A stretch of 64,000 nucleotides of DNA from Heliocidaris tuberculata (GCA_025618425.1 CM046835.1:18487436-18551435); one strand, 5' to 3'; shown: positions 35,143-46,951, counted from the stretch's first letter. Notes: generated from the sequence alone by a model not told the origin. Numbers and translations: made by a program.

Positions 35143-35325
35143 ATCAAATATGGACTGCTCTGTAATCGGATGGTGGTGGAAATTATCACTCCCTCGGTGG
35201 TGTTCATACCGGCCCTTCTATCACCCCCGAGGCGGAGCCGAGGGGGTGAGAGAAAGGACGGTATGAACACCACCTTGGGAGTGATAATTTCCACCATCAT
35301 CCTCATGAGCAGTCAATATTTGTAT
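35143..35325. repeat. Near-perfect 180 bp palindrome (foldback element)
   Basis: Two arms of about 75-85 bp face each other around 35233: GTGGTGTTCATACCGGCCC on the left, GACGGTATGAACACCACC on the right, and GGAAATTATCACTCCC against GGGAGTGATAATTTCC. The loop is only a few bases (GAGGCGGAGCC region). It would form a strong hairpin as RNA or extruded DNA. Probably a MITE; it has no ORF. Confidence 0.88.
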
Positions 35326-35524
35326 AATATGAATTAATTATGAGTCTTTTGAAAATAGCTTACCAGATAGTGGTGATGATAACTGAAACGACATCTAATC
35401 CATAATGAGGAAGTGACATTTGTTTATTGCAGTTTTATACTTATTTTATTTGTTTTTCTGGGACATCCCCACGTTTCAGCATTGTACTGAGAATTTACTG
35501 AAAACACACCCACTCAAGGTATTT

Positions 35525-35920
35525 ACTCTCTCTCTCTCTCCCTCTCCCACTCATATTTTTTCTTTCTCATTCTTCGATAAATTATCTCTCCCTCTGTCTT
35601 TCCCCTCTCTCTCTTCCTCTCTCTTATACACACCCAACATGCATTTTCGCTTCTATCTTTTTTCCCAGCCACTCCTCTCTCTTTCTCTCTCCCTCTTTAT
35701 CTCGTTATCTCTGACTCTTTTTAACTAGTCTTTATTCCCACTCTCTCTCTCCCTCTCCCTCTCACATTCTCTTTTTCTCATTCTCCATTGTATTTGTCTA
35801 TAAATTCTCTCTCCCTCTCTCTCACGCACACACACAAATAACAGGCATCCTTTTCTTCTCTATCTCTCTGTTTCCGAGAGCTCTCTCTTTAATTTCGTTC
35901 TTTCTTTCTCTTTTAAACTT
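35525..35920. repeat. CT-rich low-complexity tract
   Basis: About 400 bp dominated by TCTC and CCTC strings. The open frame across it is a composition artefact. Confidence 0.9.
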
Positions 35921-36328
35921 ATCTTTTTAATTCATATTTCTCTCTTATATTGCTTGATAGGCGAATTATGTTTGTATCATATACAAAGGTATGACCTGTA
36001 TTATATAAAACCTGTTTTCAACTTGGACTTTAGCCTCGATTATCCTTTACTGTTCTGACCAAAACACATTTGATTTATAGTTTTAATCGCTTTATACCAA
36101 ATCTGTCAAGCTTGTCAAACACTCCAAACAAATATCACAACAAGTTATTTTTGCCAACTGTGCTCTGACGCAAACTCGGCTAGAAATATTGCATTAAAAT
36201 TTGGGGAAAACCCAAAAGACGTCAACACAAAGTGCTATACTTGTTTACATTTAGTAATACACAAATCGTCATTTTGATGTAAAAAATATGAAGCAGCATC
36301 TCAAATACTTCAATATAGTTTGGCTTAC

Positions 36329-36330
<2 letters not shown>

Positions 36331-36366
<36 letters not shown>
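36331..36366. repeat. (TA)n microsatellite
   Basis: About 18 TA units. Confidence 0.95.
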
Positions 36367-36375
<9 letters not shown>

Positions 36376-38104
36376 AATCACATTTATAAAATATATACAA
36401 ATACTTTTACAAACTCTTCAAAATATACTTAAAGCATAACTCGATATACTTATTCTTGAAAATAGACAATTTAGCAGTTATAGGCCAAAAGAGGGATCTT
36501 TTATCATTTTTGGGTCAATTACAAAACACTTCACATAATCAACAGTGTACAATCTTGATCAAGGTTGAAAGAACTGCTCATAGAAAAGAACAAACAATGA
36601 AGGTCAGTTAGTAAATTTCATATTTAAAAATAAAACACGTCGTATTTTAACACGTCAACTTCACATTGACCCCCTATATTTGTGAGTAGGAAATTTCGCT
36701 CAGTAATGAACAGAAATCTATCAAAAATTGATTCCACAGTAGCCTTTTTGTGTGTAAATCTTATTTGAATAAGAGTGGCTGTCAAAAATGTTTAAAAATC
36801 ATCTCTGTGTCAGCTAGCTTTACATGTATACGCAGCAGTACAATAACATTGAAAATCTCAAGCAGTTTTATTCTAAGAAATTTCTACAACGATTCACGTG
36901 TATACTGGCAGTGTAGATGGCTGAAGCTTTTTGTGTAATGATTTTCTTTTCCAAATCTAGTCTGTTAAACCTTTACTAGTCTTTTAAGATTATGCAAAAC
37001 AATGATATGTATCAATTTTGGTAGCCTCTTGTGAAATGCCACATTGATTGTAGAAGCAAACAGCAAAATAGATAATCTCCGTCGATTCAGCCTTTTCCTC
37101 TGGCTACAGCTTATAACTTCAGTTTACAAATCGTGTTTTTCATGTTTTTAGTCTGCCCTCAATATCGTCCTAGTCAGGTTTAATCATCCACTTCCCATCA
37201 GCTGAAACATTTCTCTGTGTTACATTTTATTAATCCTAGTGTCTTTGTGATATTATTTCGTGCAACGATTCATGCAACTTTGACTGGTCGCATTAATTCA
37301 CACGAGGTTAAAGTCTGGTCAACTTCATTGATCACTAGAAATTGATCTGGAGCCTATATCCCCTAATATGAGTATGTATATGAAGGGATTTACACAAAAA
37401 TGCTTGTTTTTCTCTTCTATTTTTTGTTTGTTGTTGTTGACATTTTAGAATCTGCCTTAGTAAGTAATTATTCAATAAATTATCTTTTGCAAGCCAATGT
37501 TATTTAATGATTTAATTTTTGTTTTCTTTGATATGCTAATGTTTTTATTGTTTTTCCTAAATATGTGATAAAAATAAAACTATTTTCTATTCTATCTTCT
37601 ATATTCTATCTTTTTGATAGAAAAACTACATGTGAAGTAAATACCCTGTTCTAAAAATTAATTTACGAATTCCATTCCGTTATGACTCCACAAAATCACG
37701 ATCGCGATGATAAAATTATTTTCGAATTTTCGAATCTGCTAATGCCACTTTAAAATCAAACTGATTTCCATTTTATTACTAAACCGAACATAAAATATGG
37801 CGTGTTATCTGACAATATAATCGTTCCTGAAACTCAGTATTAAAGACATACGGTTAACATAGTAGTGAAAGCCTGACCGCGACAACATCAAAGTTCTGTA
37901 ACAAAATATGCGACTGTTTTTTAAACTTTTTTTCTGTATACTCTCCAAATAATCCAATACATTTAGGACCCAAAGGTGAACAATGACAAGGCCACTTCTT
38001 GATAGTGGAATTTTACAAAAAAGATATTTCCTTTTCCATTCTGTCCTATTGAAATGTATGTAATGATGATGATTGTATTTACCCTATGCTCAGAAACAGT
38101 GTGT
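36367..38104. other. Non-coding stretch
   Basis: AT-rich, without recognisable gene, repeat family or RNA. Confidence 0.55.
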
Positions 38105-38248
38105 AATTGTAGTTAAGCAACTGGGGACCTCCAGTTTTAAGTCCTATCTCAGGGACTTGGTAATTGAGGATATATGCCTTACCAAGAGGCACTAGTGCAT
38201 CAGTTACGAGACCACTGCAGCTCTGCTACTGAGCCATCACGCCTTTTT
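38105..38248 (-). mobile_element. Possible tRNA-derived SINE, minus strand
   Basis: The minus strand begins GGCGTGATGGCTCAGTAGCA, which looks like a tRNA A box, and contains GTGGTCTCGTAACTG where a B box would be expected, though the match is weak. Adjacent to the phosphate transporter pseudogene. Confidence 0.35.
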
Positions 38249-38296
38249 AGGTAGGTTCTTCTGACCAAATCTGCAGCCGTAATAATCTTGCGTTTC

Positions 38297-39188
38297 TTAC
38301 AACAATCCCATGGTAGTTGCAACTGCGGTTGCGTTAGTGGGGTCTATCGGGATCGGAACCAGATCACAGCTCCCCGGAGCGACGTGTGGCAGGAATCCCA
38401 TGAGACCTGAGCTAAGCATCATGGTAGCTGGAAGGGTCACTACCCAAGCAAAGAAGATCCCCGAGAAGAGAGGCCAGTCAACGGCCTTACGTGTTCTCAG
38501 CCAGCCTACGCCGCAGACGGAGCCAACCTAACAATGGGTGGTGGAGATAGGGATACCGAGGTTGGAAGCGAGAAGCACCGTCGAGGCAGATCCAAGCTCG
38601 ACACAGAAGCCACTGAAAGAAGAATTAGGTAATAGATTTTATAGAAGTTACAAGTACAAGTATAAATTCCCTCTGATTGCTCAAAAATGGCTATACCAAT
38701 TAAATCTTAGCTAACATAACCTGATACCGTTCGTTTAAATTGCGTCACGCTCCCCTTCGTTCATCTTATACATCACGAGGAATGACAACTATTTTACTAC
38801 AAATATCACAACCTCTTGTACCATTATTTTACCATTTTAGCATTTTGACTCTACTCGAAATTCAAATTTTCTCCCACATGTTCGACTGCCAACAATTTTG
38901 AGGATTGAATTTTAATCTTTTAATATTGAATTTCATTCAAATCATGACATACATTGTTCAAAATGAATCATATCTTAAATGACAATATTTAAATCGACTT
39001 TCTCTGACGGGGTCATGGGAGTGAGATCTTCTCCTATTGTCTTGATAACACGACGACCGAATAGGAAGAGACCCAATGAGATGCCAGCACCACCGTAGAG
39101 AAGGATCCAGACAGGGGTAACAGTCTCCTGGTTCACTGAACCGGTAGTAAAGATGACCCAGATACTGATCAATGGACCTATTGCGTTG
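38297..39188 (-). pseudogene. SLC20A/PiT-type sodium-phosphate cotransporter fragment, two exons
   Basis: The exon at 39188 down to about 39004 reads [13 protein letters not shown], then [16 protein letters not shown] and [18 protein letters not shown], the late membrane segments of PiT transporters. The exon from 38612 down to about 38300 reads GFCVELGSASTVLLASN, GIPISTTHC, a TAG stop at 38530-38528, then VGSVCGVGWLRTRKAVDW and FAWVVTLPATMMLSSGLM. The stop replaces the Lys of the STTHCKVGSV signature. The first exon also has no GT where the family splices, running into an early stop instead. PiT proteins import phosphate with sodium at the plasma membrane; this copy could not. No earlier exons were found. 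Confidence 0.82.
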
Positions 39189-41963
39189 CTGTTTACAAAA
39201 GAGAAAGAAAACAGTTATGGCTAAATTGTAAATTTATACGGATAGGCGCGTATTCTAAACATGCTAAAAGGCAGACTAAATAGTTTACCATTCAAGGAGC
39301 GCAAAATGTCTTTTTTTTAAATTCTGTACAAATTACTGTAATTCTCTAAAAACAAATGAATGAAAGAAATTAATCCAGGCTTGAAATAAAAATGAGAAAA
39401 TTAACTTCATAAGACATGATTTTTTTTTGTTGTTGTTGTTCATTTATATTACAGAATTGTGGGATAAAGAGGTTGACAGTTGGCGCTCCATAAATCAGTG
39501 AACTATGTCTTCCTACTTAGTCCGGGTTAAACCTAGACTAATGTTAGTACCACTAGCGTAGCTGAGGGGGGGGGGGGCAGGGGGGCAGAGTGCCCCCCCC
39601 CCCTGACAACTTTTCCTCGATTTGTTTTTGTTTTTTTTAGTTTTTTTTTTAGTTTTTTTTTTTTGCTTGTTAGAGAACTATGGAGGGAAATATCTGATAT
39701 GGGTCCAAGTATGATATTCAAGGGAACTTTTATTGTCGTATTTGAATTTCATTTTGCAAATGAGCAAGAAAGTGTAGCGGTCGAGTCATCAGTTCTTTGA
39801 AACGCTATTCGTTGGTTTTCTTTTACTATATATTTAGACAAGGAAGTATAGTAAAAGGATTTGTTAATTGTGCAAGGCAGTTTGATTCGCCTAGCAGATG
39901 GAGATTAGCATAATATCTATCGCATGTTTTGATATTTTAAGCTTTATCTCTTTAATACATATTTTATCTATGTTTATGAAAGCAAAGTAATATCAAATTT
40001 GTCTTTACCACTAACCCCCTACGCCATTGATCCTTTCTGTGAAATTGAAACATAAAGGGCCGGTCTCATTTGGCAGATAACGATAACGATAACTATACCT
40101 AAATTATTGCCTATAAATCGTTCCTAGAATGTACTCCTGAAGTTTGTGTGAAAAGGTAGTGCCTTTCGGTGTTGCAGATCCCATATAATTCATCACTGCT
40201 GTAAACTTTTAGCATCGATTTTCTCGGATCGGTGGCGTCTCAACACCGATATGCAATACATTTTCCACAAAAACTTTACGATACCGATTTTGGAACGCTT
40301 TCTAGTCATCGCCAAGTTGGGCTGGCCCTTTACCATGTTTACCCAACCGTGAAACCTAACCCTAACCTTAACCATGTTAACACAGATTACACTACCTTAT
40401 CTGCCACAATACAGGTCCCATTGTACAACAATGTCCTGATCATCGCTAAGGCTCCGGCGAAAACTGACACTTACCGAATTACACTAACCGAATTCTTAAC
40501 TTCTTAAACACTTTACTTAACCTTAACCCTAAACCTTAACCTTATCTAAATCTCAGTTAGAACCCTTACTCGTACCCTATCTCTTTGACCAAATAAAGCC
40601 CGGAACAATTGTCGCCGGAACATAATTATATCAGAGCACCCGATGAGGCAACCCTGAGTACATTAAAGATTAAGATTCAATTAAATTTGAATAAATAAAA
40701 GGAAATCTAATCGTTGTAGAACGAAATGGGGTTTGAAAAGGATAAAGATAAAATGGTCTGATAAATACCTTCATCTTATACAGGACTGGACAGACGCCCC
40801 ACAAAAAGAGCGTACATTTAAAAAAAAAGTTGCATGATTAATATTTCACCCACCAAACATACGACCAAAATAAAACAATGCTAAAAATTACTGAAATGAT
40901 TTACAAACATGCAACAAACACGTCTGTTATATTTTTGAAATGAGAAGACTTTATTTCGTTAAGGTTCTCTTTTCAACTATAGAAGCATAAAACAAAGGTA
41001 TTAAAATTGTCCCAGGAAATTCGAGTAATTTAACAAGATACGTTAAATGACAAGATACGTTATGGTTGCTCACTGATTGTTTGGAAGAAAAGCTACTTAT
41101 TGCATATTAATGAATAAATAATACGATTAAAGTTTTTCATTTGTGGAAAGTCCCAATTCTGCACTTGACAACACAATGCAAATAGTACATGTATCTCAAG
41201 AAGATAATCTTATCAGAGTTATACTCAGTACATGTGATATGGGAATTATTTAAGGCTGTTATGACCCGCATCTGTAAGAATAGGCATACCGAAATCCTGG
41301 ATCTAAATTGAAATCCCATTTTGCTTGCAATGTACTTTGATATTAAATGAAGATTTCGCAGAGGACTTTTTAAAGGTTATGTAGTCTTTTTTTTTTTCTT
41401 GTTAAACTTATCTTATTATTTTTTTTTTTCAATATTGTTAGGCAGCAAGTATTGTTAAAATGTTGACATAGTCTAAATTTCTTTAATCGCTTTGGAGGAT
41501 AATTGGGTTGATCTACATGTATATTCAAAATCTTCATGTATAATAGGCATTATGAGAGTGAGAGAGGGTGAGGGAATAAGAGCTTATTCTCTTTGAAGGC
41601 TCTTAGAAGTTTCCACTAAGTTAAAACATTGTGTCAGAATCCTCTGATTTATGCAAAAAAATGAGAAATGTATCGTCAGTGCTAATTTATGCAAAAAACA
41701 GAAATGTGTCGTCAATGCTAACTTCAAGTTAATTCATTTTTTGACCTGTTATCTATAGATCCCCTGGCAAATTTTTCCACTGTAAGCTCGCTTCGACTAA
41801 AGTGGTGGAAATGAAAGGAAAATTAAAATCGTTTCCTCATGCAACGATGTAAATGAAGCACTGATTGAATGTAAATGTATACAATAAGTGGATTTTGACA
41901 CATTCTCTGACAATTTTGTCTTATTTGATAATTTGGTCTCGCAACTATCCCCTTCCAAAAATA
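39189..41963. other. Non-coding stretch between the two pseudogenes
   Basis: Contains a G-run/C-run hairpin repeat at 39557-39604, T-rich tracts, CCTAACC-type strings at 40355-40545 and a MITE end at 40060. No further transporter exons and no receptor 5' exons could be identified. Confidence 0.5.
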
Positions 41964-42189
41964 CAGACATTGATGGCTATCAATGCGCTGGACATAGAAC
42001 GTCCATGGGACCTCTTACTCATCGCACATATGGCCAATCAGTGGAACGCGTCTCAGACCTTCAGTCTACGTTCTGATAAGGTAACGCCACTAAACTTACC
42101 AGGTGGCCACACCTTGATTCAGTTCTGTAGTGGCGTCATGGAAGAATATGGAGGATTCGATTTTGATTTCTATGCCATATCTGTAAATG
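41964..42189 (+). pseudogene. Receptor pseudogene: second half of a CUB domain
   Basis: The frame reads NALDIERPWDLLLI, then TLIQFCSGVMEEYGGFDFDFYAIS, typical of later CUB strands (acidic-aromatic turn, then GF.A.Y-type ending). The donor G|GTAAGT at 42190 leaves phase 1. The acceptor at 41963 is my best guess; the first half of the domain must lie further upstream and was not found. Confidence 0.6.
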
Positions 42190-42480
42190 GTAAGTTGTTG
42201 TTATTTTATTTTTAATTCCGAGGAAACAAGAAATGTAGCTAACATTATACTTGTTAACGAGTAGACGAAGGGAAGCTGTGGGAGACAAGTTGACTTCTTA
42301 TACGCGTGTATGTACATTAACTCAACTGAAATTAAACAAATTTAATCGTTGATATGCGTAAAACAAAGAATCTGAATTATGTGCTGTAATTGGTGCCATC
42401 ATCCTAGAATTAATATCAGTCCAAGTATGAGATTAAATGTGATACACAAACATTGACCATTTGCAAATTAAAACTTTCAG

Positions 42481-42606
42481 TTACAGAAACGGATGAAACA
42501 TCGACGTTATACATATGTAAATCTGGGATGCAGTCGATCACCTTATTGGCAAGATGTGATGGTATCGTTGACTGCCACGATTATTCTGATGAAACTGGAT
42601 GCGGAG
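42481..42606 (+). pseudogene. Receptor pseudogene: LDLa module 1
   Basis: Phase 1 on both sides, acceptor TTTCAG and donor GTAAGA. It holds RCDGIVDCHDYSDETGC, the calcium-cage half of an LDL receptor class A repeat. The N-terminal half shows only one of the three Cys expected there (YICKSG), so the module looks degenerate. Confidence 0.8.
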
Positions 42607-42839
42607 GTAAGAAAAAGATGCAGAGAAACTAATATGGAAGAGGCATTTCTGTTATATCATAGAGGCAATCAATGGGTCACTTTCGTCATTTAACGTAAGT
42701 AATATTCATCGGGCATTTTCCCGTGAAAAAACTGCATTTTTTTTTTTACAGTGTACGCGGCATACGCTGGCTAAAACGCCAAGGTGTGACAGCTACATTA
42801 AGGACCTTTGTTTTTTTGCTTGTGACAGTCTATGGAGTT

Positions 42840-42840
<1 letters not shown>

Positions 42841-42877
<37 letters not shown>
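42841..42877. repeat. Poly-T tract
   Basis: Near-pure T run upstream of the foldback element at 42904. Confidence 0.95.
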
Positions 42878-42879
<2 letters not shown>

Positions 42880-42903
42880 GGAGGAGGGCGCTCTAACAAA
42901 ATA

Positions 42904-43800
42904 CCTTAAAGGAGAATTAACCCTAGAATATAAATGTACTTATGTTCAAAGGTGTAATATATTCTTAATCATTGGCCTGTATCACTTTAGATATAAAATA
43001 TCAGAAAAGGGTTTAAATCAAGACATTCTAGCACACGGTATCATCTGCTAACACTTTACATGGGGGCTGCCATTTTCTTGATGATATGGAGTTGTACATG
43101 AACCATTAGAAACCGCTTCGGTCACGAAGATATATTTAATCCTAGAGCTAAATTGCTTCTCTTCGTTACAAAAAAATCCCAATATATGATGGAAAATACA
43201 TAACAGGTGTATACATATATTCTAAAATTTGAAATTTATAGATTTCTTTTTAAATTCTCTGGTTTTGCTAAATAGAAATCGATTTATTGAGCTTGCCTGG
43301 CGGAGCAGAACATAATTTAAACAACGCGCATTCTGACTATTGAAGTCCAATATCTCAGAGCAGGTGAATGCATAGTTTGTCACTATTTACGCTCGGGAAA
43401 GTTATCAACCATAAATTTGAATTAATTTTCTCCGTCGCGTACGTCATAGTATCAAGAAAATAGATTTAAATTTAGTGAAATAGTACTTTTCAAAGAAATA
43501 TAAAACACTTTTTCGTTTTTAAAATATATGCAAATAGCTGTTAAATATTTAAAATCTCAAATGGGATTTTGTATAAAGAAGAAAGACAATTTTGCATTCG
43601 GATTAAAAAAATCAATATGTACAGATCAATAAAATGGCAGCCCCCAGGTATCGCTAGCAGACGATAAATATTGCTGAGAAAATCTTGATTTATACCCATT
43701 TCGTATATTTTAATGCAAAACTACATAGGACAAAAAGAAGGAATAGATTACGTCTTTGAATATAAGCACATTTATATTTTGAGGTTAATTCCCCTTTAAG
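42904..43800. mobile_element. Long-TIR foldback element in receptor intron
   Basis: Left end CTTAAAGGAGAATTAACCCT and right end TTAATTCCCCTTTAAG are inverted partners; the pairing continues through TATAAATGTACTTAT, and further in GGGGGCTGCCATTTT pairs with AAAATGGCAGCCCCC. About 900 bp with no coding signal, so a large palindromic non-autonomous transposon. It separates the two LDLa exons. Confidence 0.82.
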
Positions 43801-43867
43801 TCGCCCCATTTAGTATTCCTGAATATCCTCGAATGACTGAACTGAAAGTATTCTCATTTGTAATCAG

Positions 43868-43978
43868 ATTGCACTGCATCGTCATTTGTGTGCCGTGACA
43901 GTGACATCTGATTATCACCGGACCTGCAATGTGACGGACTTGTAGACTGTCCTCTAGGGGACGATGAAGATAAATGTC
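43868..43978 (+). pseudogene. Receptor pseudogene: LDLa module 2 with stop at a Cys
   Basis: Phase 1 in and out (donor GTAAGT). Five of the six Cys of an LDLa repeat are present: DCTASSFVC, LQCDGLVDC and DEDKC. The third Cys position is TGA (43909-43911), one base from TGC or TGT, an in-frame nonsense change. Confidence 0.85.
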
Positions 43979-44540
43979 GTAAGTAACACGAAAATTTCGC
44001 TACGAGAGGAAAACCAAACGTAACCTTTATCGATAATTAATCAATAACCACATTATTACCATTATTAACTGAAACCTCAACGAAGCTATAAAATGTGATC
44101 TCCAATTCTGTTTCCGTTGGTTTATTTATGTTTGAATACGGCCTGTCTATACAAATGTGCGTTCAACTAGTCTTAGCACTCAGTGGAGGTCCAATATGGA
44201 TTATTTACTATACGTAACAGGGTTTACTTGTATAATAAAGTGTCATTTTCCCCCCTGAATTTCGGGCATGACCAGTATCAATTTCTTTCAAGTATTTCTG
44301 TAAAATTTATCACTGAAGTACTCATCTTTGGATTTGCCTCTCAGCTGTTTAACCATAAGTGAATCAAATATGCGAACCCATCAATTGGACCAATTGGCGT
44401 GATCGTTTTTCTAGCAATAGCATTTGCTCCGATCAATGATTTTTCTTTTATATATTATATATAATTTCATTGCAATGAGCAATATCAGAGTTTTTATATT
44501 CCTTTAATCTTTTTTTCCCTTTTAATCTTTATGTCGACAG

Positions 44541-44715
44541 ACATTTTAAAGTGTCCTCTAGGCTGTTTCTGTAGTGAGTCTCCATACAATGATCGTCATG
44601 GACCTCTCCAACCTTCGTGTGGGGGCTACTCTGAATGGCAACCAATGTGGATCAACTGTACACACGGATGGAACCAAGAGTATGCCAGATCAATCACCAA
44701 AACGGCTATTTTGTT
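44541..44715 (+). pseudogene. Receptor pseudogene: Cys-rich LRR N-terminal cap
   Basis: Encodes KCPLGCFCSES and later WINCTHGW, the cysteine spacing of an LRR cap, followed by ITKTAILL, which leads into the first repeat. Starts in phase 1 to match the LDLa exon and ends in phase 2 like all the LRR exons. Acceptor TCGACAG, donor GTGAGT. Confidence 0.75.
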
Positions 44716-45174
44716 GTGAGTTTCAATTAACTTATCAACAATTTCATTATTTATTTCAAGGTGTTTACCAAAATAGTCTGGTTCCTTTATGTGGGGGCCC
44801 ATGTTTCCTATACATTCTGAATATTAGCTTTAGATGTTGTTTCTATGAAGAAATATCGGATGTTTATATAATCATGTATTAAACCGAAATTGCACTCGGG
44901 ATAAAGAAAAGGAGACTTGTGGTAAACATAAAAGTCGACACACACAAGTTCTGCCCCTTTTAAAAATATTTTCGGGGGGGGGGGGTCAAATAGGAATTCT
45001 TTTACCCCTGTCAGTTCTCTGAGAGGTATTGTATTTTATTCCAATGTATTATTGCATCAAAAACAATGTACAAAACACTATAAACAAAACAGGGTACACC
45101 TTCAATTTCCTCTCACATTAACTGATAAACGTGTAAACAAAGTCTTTATTTTCATCATATATATTATAGGTTTT

Positions 45175-45479
45175 CCGGCCAATTTGATAATTTGGTCACT
45201 CTAATTCATTTTTCATGCATTCAAATTAACGCGAAGGTTGCTCACGGACGTATTTCGTAATTCATATTAAGAATCCGGGCATTCAAATTCAACAACCAGT
45301 CAACCAAATTCACAAACGCGCATCCAGTTTGCCAATTCGTGCACTTTTTTTTTTTTTTTTTTTTTTTTACATCAGTGCATTCAAGTTAACAAGGTCATTG
45401 CTCGCATTTGCAAGTTGAATGCACACACGAAAAATAAATTTCAGTGACCAAACTATTAAACTGGCCGGAAAAACCTATA
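45175..45479. mobile_element. Short MITE, TIR TATAGGTTTTCCGGCCAATT
   Basis: A 305 bp element whose left end TATAGGTTTTCCGGCCAATT is matched inverted at the right end (CTGGCCGGAAAAACCTATA). TIRs are about 37 bp, the interior has AATTCA-type repeats and a poly-T run. It lies in an intron of the receptor pseudogene. Confidence 0.82.
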
Positions 45480-45512
45480 TTAATTGCATATTTCTACTTT
45501 TACTTAAACAGA

Positions 45513-45584
45513 AATCTAGCCGGCGCTGGCATTGGAAATCTCGTGGTCCAAGCCTTTTCAGGATTACACAACGTACATACATTG
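45513..45584 (+). pseudogene. Receptor pseudogene: LRR exon 1 (72 nt)
   Basis: Exactly 72 nt, phase 2-2, encoding one 24-residue repeat (NLAGAGIGNLVVQAFSGL and on). One exon per repeat is the usual layout of LGR-type receptors. Confidence 0.8.
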
Positions 45585-46060
45585 TAAGAGCACAGATCTG
45601 AAATAAAATTCAATGGTTAGTCAAATATCATGCGGGAAGTGTGCGTGGGCGTGTGGCACATTCTTTAAAGTATCCTATTTAATGGAAGAGAATCTTATAT
45701 ATTGGTGAACATTTTTGAGCTTTACTGATCTAGAAGAGTAGAACAAAATCTAATGTAGGTTCTAAATTAAATTAAGTTTTTGTCTGAAGAACAATCTGGT
45801 CGCCGAACATTTGCCGAAAAAAGTTCTAGTACTTCAGGAGCTTGCAGTAGCTGTACATCTCTCAGCTTTTCTTGTAGGTAGTATGTTGTAGTTTAAGCAC
45901 TTCTAGATTGTAGGTTATAAACTATTTAAACGACTATCTTCTTTTCTTTTTTAAAAATAAAATTTTCGCGTCTCTCTTTCTCTATTCGTTCATTTTTCAT
46001 TTATCACTTCAATCTTCATACATAAAATGTAAATGTTATCTTTCTATCTATCTATCACGG

Positions 46061-46134
46061 GGATCTATCGTCTAACAATATAACCTCTCTCTCTCTCCTG
46101 GAGTGTTTGATGGGCTAACACGTCTGTGGAAATT
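46061..46134 (+). pseudogene. Receptor pseudogene: LRR exon 2, frameshifted, acceptor lost
   Basis: Reads DLSSNNITSLS, then in a second frame PGVFDGLTRLWKL: a textbook LRR split by a frameshift in a CT microsatellite. The span is 74 nt instead of 72, and the expected acceptor reads CACGG where AG is needed. Donor GTAGGT is intact. Confidence 0.75.
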
Positions 46135-46326
46135 GTAGGTTTAGCTGTTCTTACTCCTTAAAGCAAACTATAAATCAAAAGTAACCCCCTTTATGATGAC
46201 TTTGGTCTAAACATTAATGATTGTGATTACAAATATCCCGATCGAAATGAGAAAACATAACTAAAACGTTCTTGGGTGGAGAGCGGAAACAGATGAACAA
46301 AAACGTTGCAAAGTCCTTTAACACCT

Positions 46327-46466
46327 GTTTCATAAAATTGTTACCAACAACAACTGCCTCATTTCTATGACATATTCGCTCTTAGCCAATCAGATTCAGG
46401 GATTTCAGTGGCTTATAACAATGATTGTAATTTGTTATTGATAACAATTTTTATGAAATGGGGCCC
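46327..46466. mobile_element. Short MITE, TIR TTTCATAAAATTGTTA
   Basis: TTTCATAAAATTGTTACCAA on the left pairs with TTGATAACAATTTTTATGAAA on the right (one extra T). 140 bp palindromic element in a receptor intron. A related end occurs at 5513 and 56040 (GTGTTTCATAAAGCT). Confidence 0.75.
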
Positions 46467-46846
46467 AGATTAAACTTTTTTAAAGAACGTTTAACAGTCG
46501 CTTCTGTAGAGACACATATGAACATAATAATGGTCACATATTCACCTTAGTGATAAGTACAACCAATTTGCATCGATAAAATTAGAAATGAAGATAAAAA
46601 TAAGGAAATAATTCAATATTAGGTATCAGTAAAGAATAGAATTATCTACAAATATGAATTTGTTTCATTGAAAGTAATATAGCAGCAATCTTTGTACAAG
46701 AATAATGACCTTTCGAGTATGTATGATCATACTAACTAATTAATTCTGAACTGCTGAATATACATATCATTTTGTATTTATTTAATTATGATAATGAAAT
46801 AAGTGTATTTTGAATTTGAAATCTGAATATGAAACAACTTGCATCG

Positions 46847-46877
<31 letters not shown>

Positions 46878-46879
46878 AG

Positions 46880-46951
46880 AATTGGTATCAAGAATCGCCT
46901 TACGTATCTGGAGAGGGGGACGTTCCGAGGGTTGTTTAATCTCAGGCTTCT
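46880..46951 (+). pseudogene. Receptor pseudogene: LRR exon 3 (72 nt)
   Basis: 72 nt in phase 2-2, encoding IGIKNRLTYLERGTFRGL and on. The acceptor TCATAG follows an ATC repeat; donor GTGAGT. Confidence 0.8.

Noticed and set aside
35420..35728. 102-codon Ser/Leu-rich frame
   Set aside because: Translation of a CT-rich low-complexity tract.
40345..40545. CCTAACCCTAACC-type strings resembling telomere repeats
   Set aside because: Too short and irregular. Similar TTAGGG-like strings occur by chance at 22985-23035.
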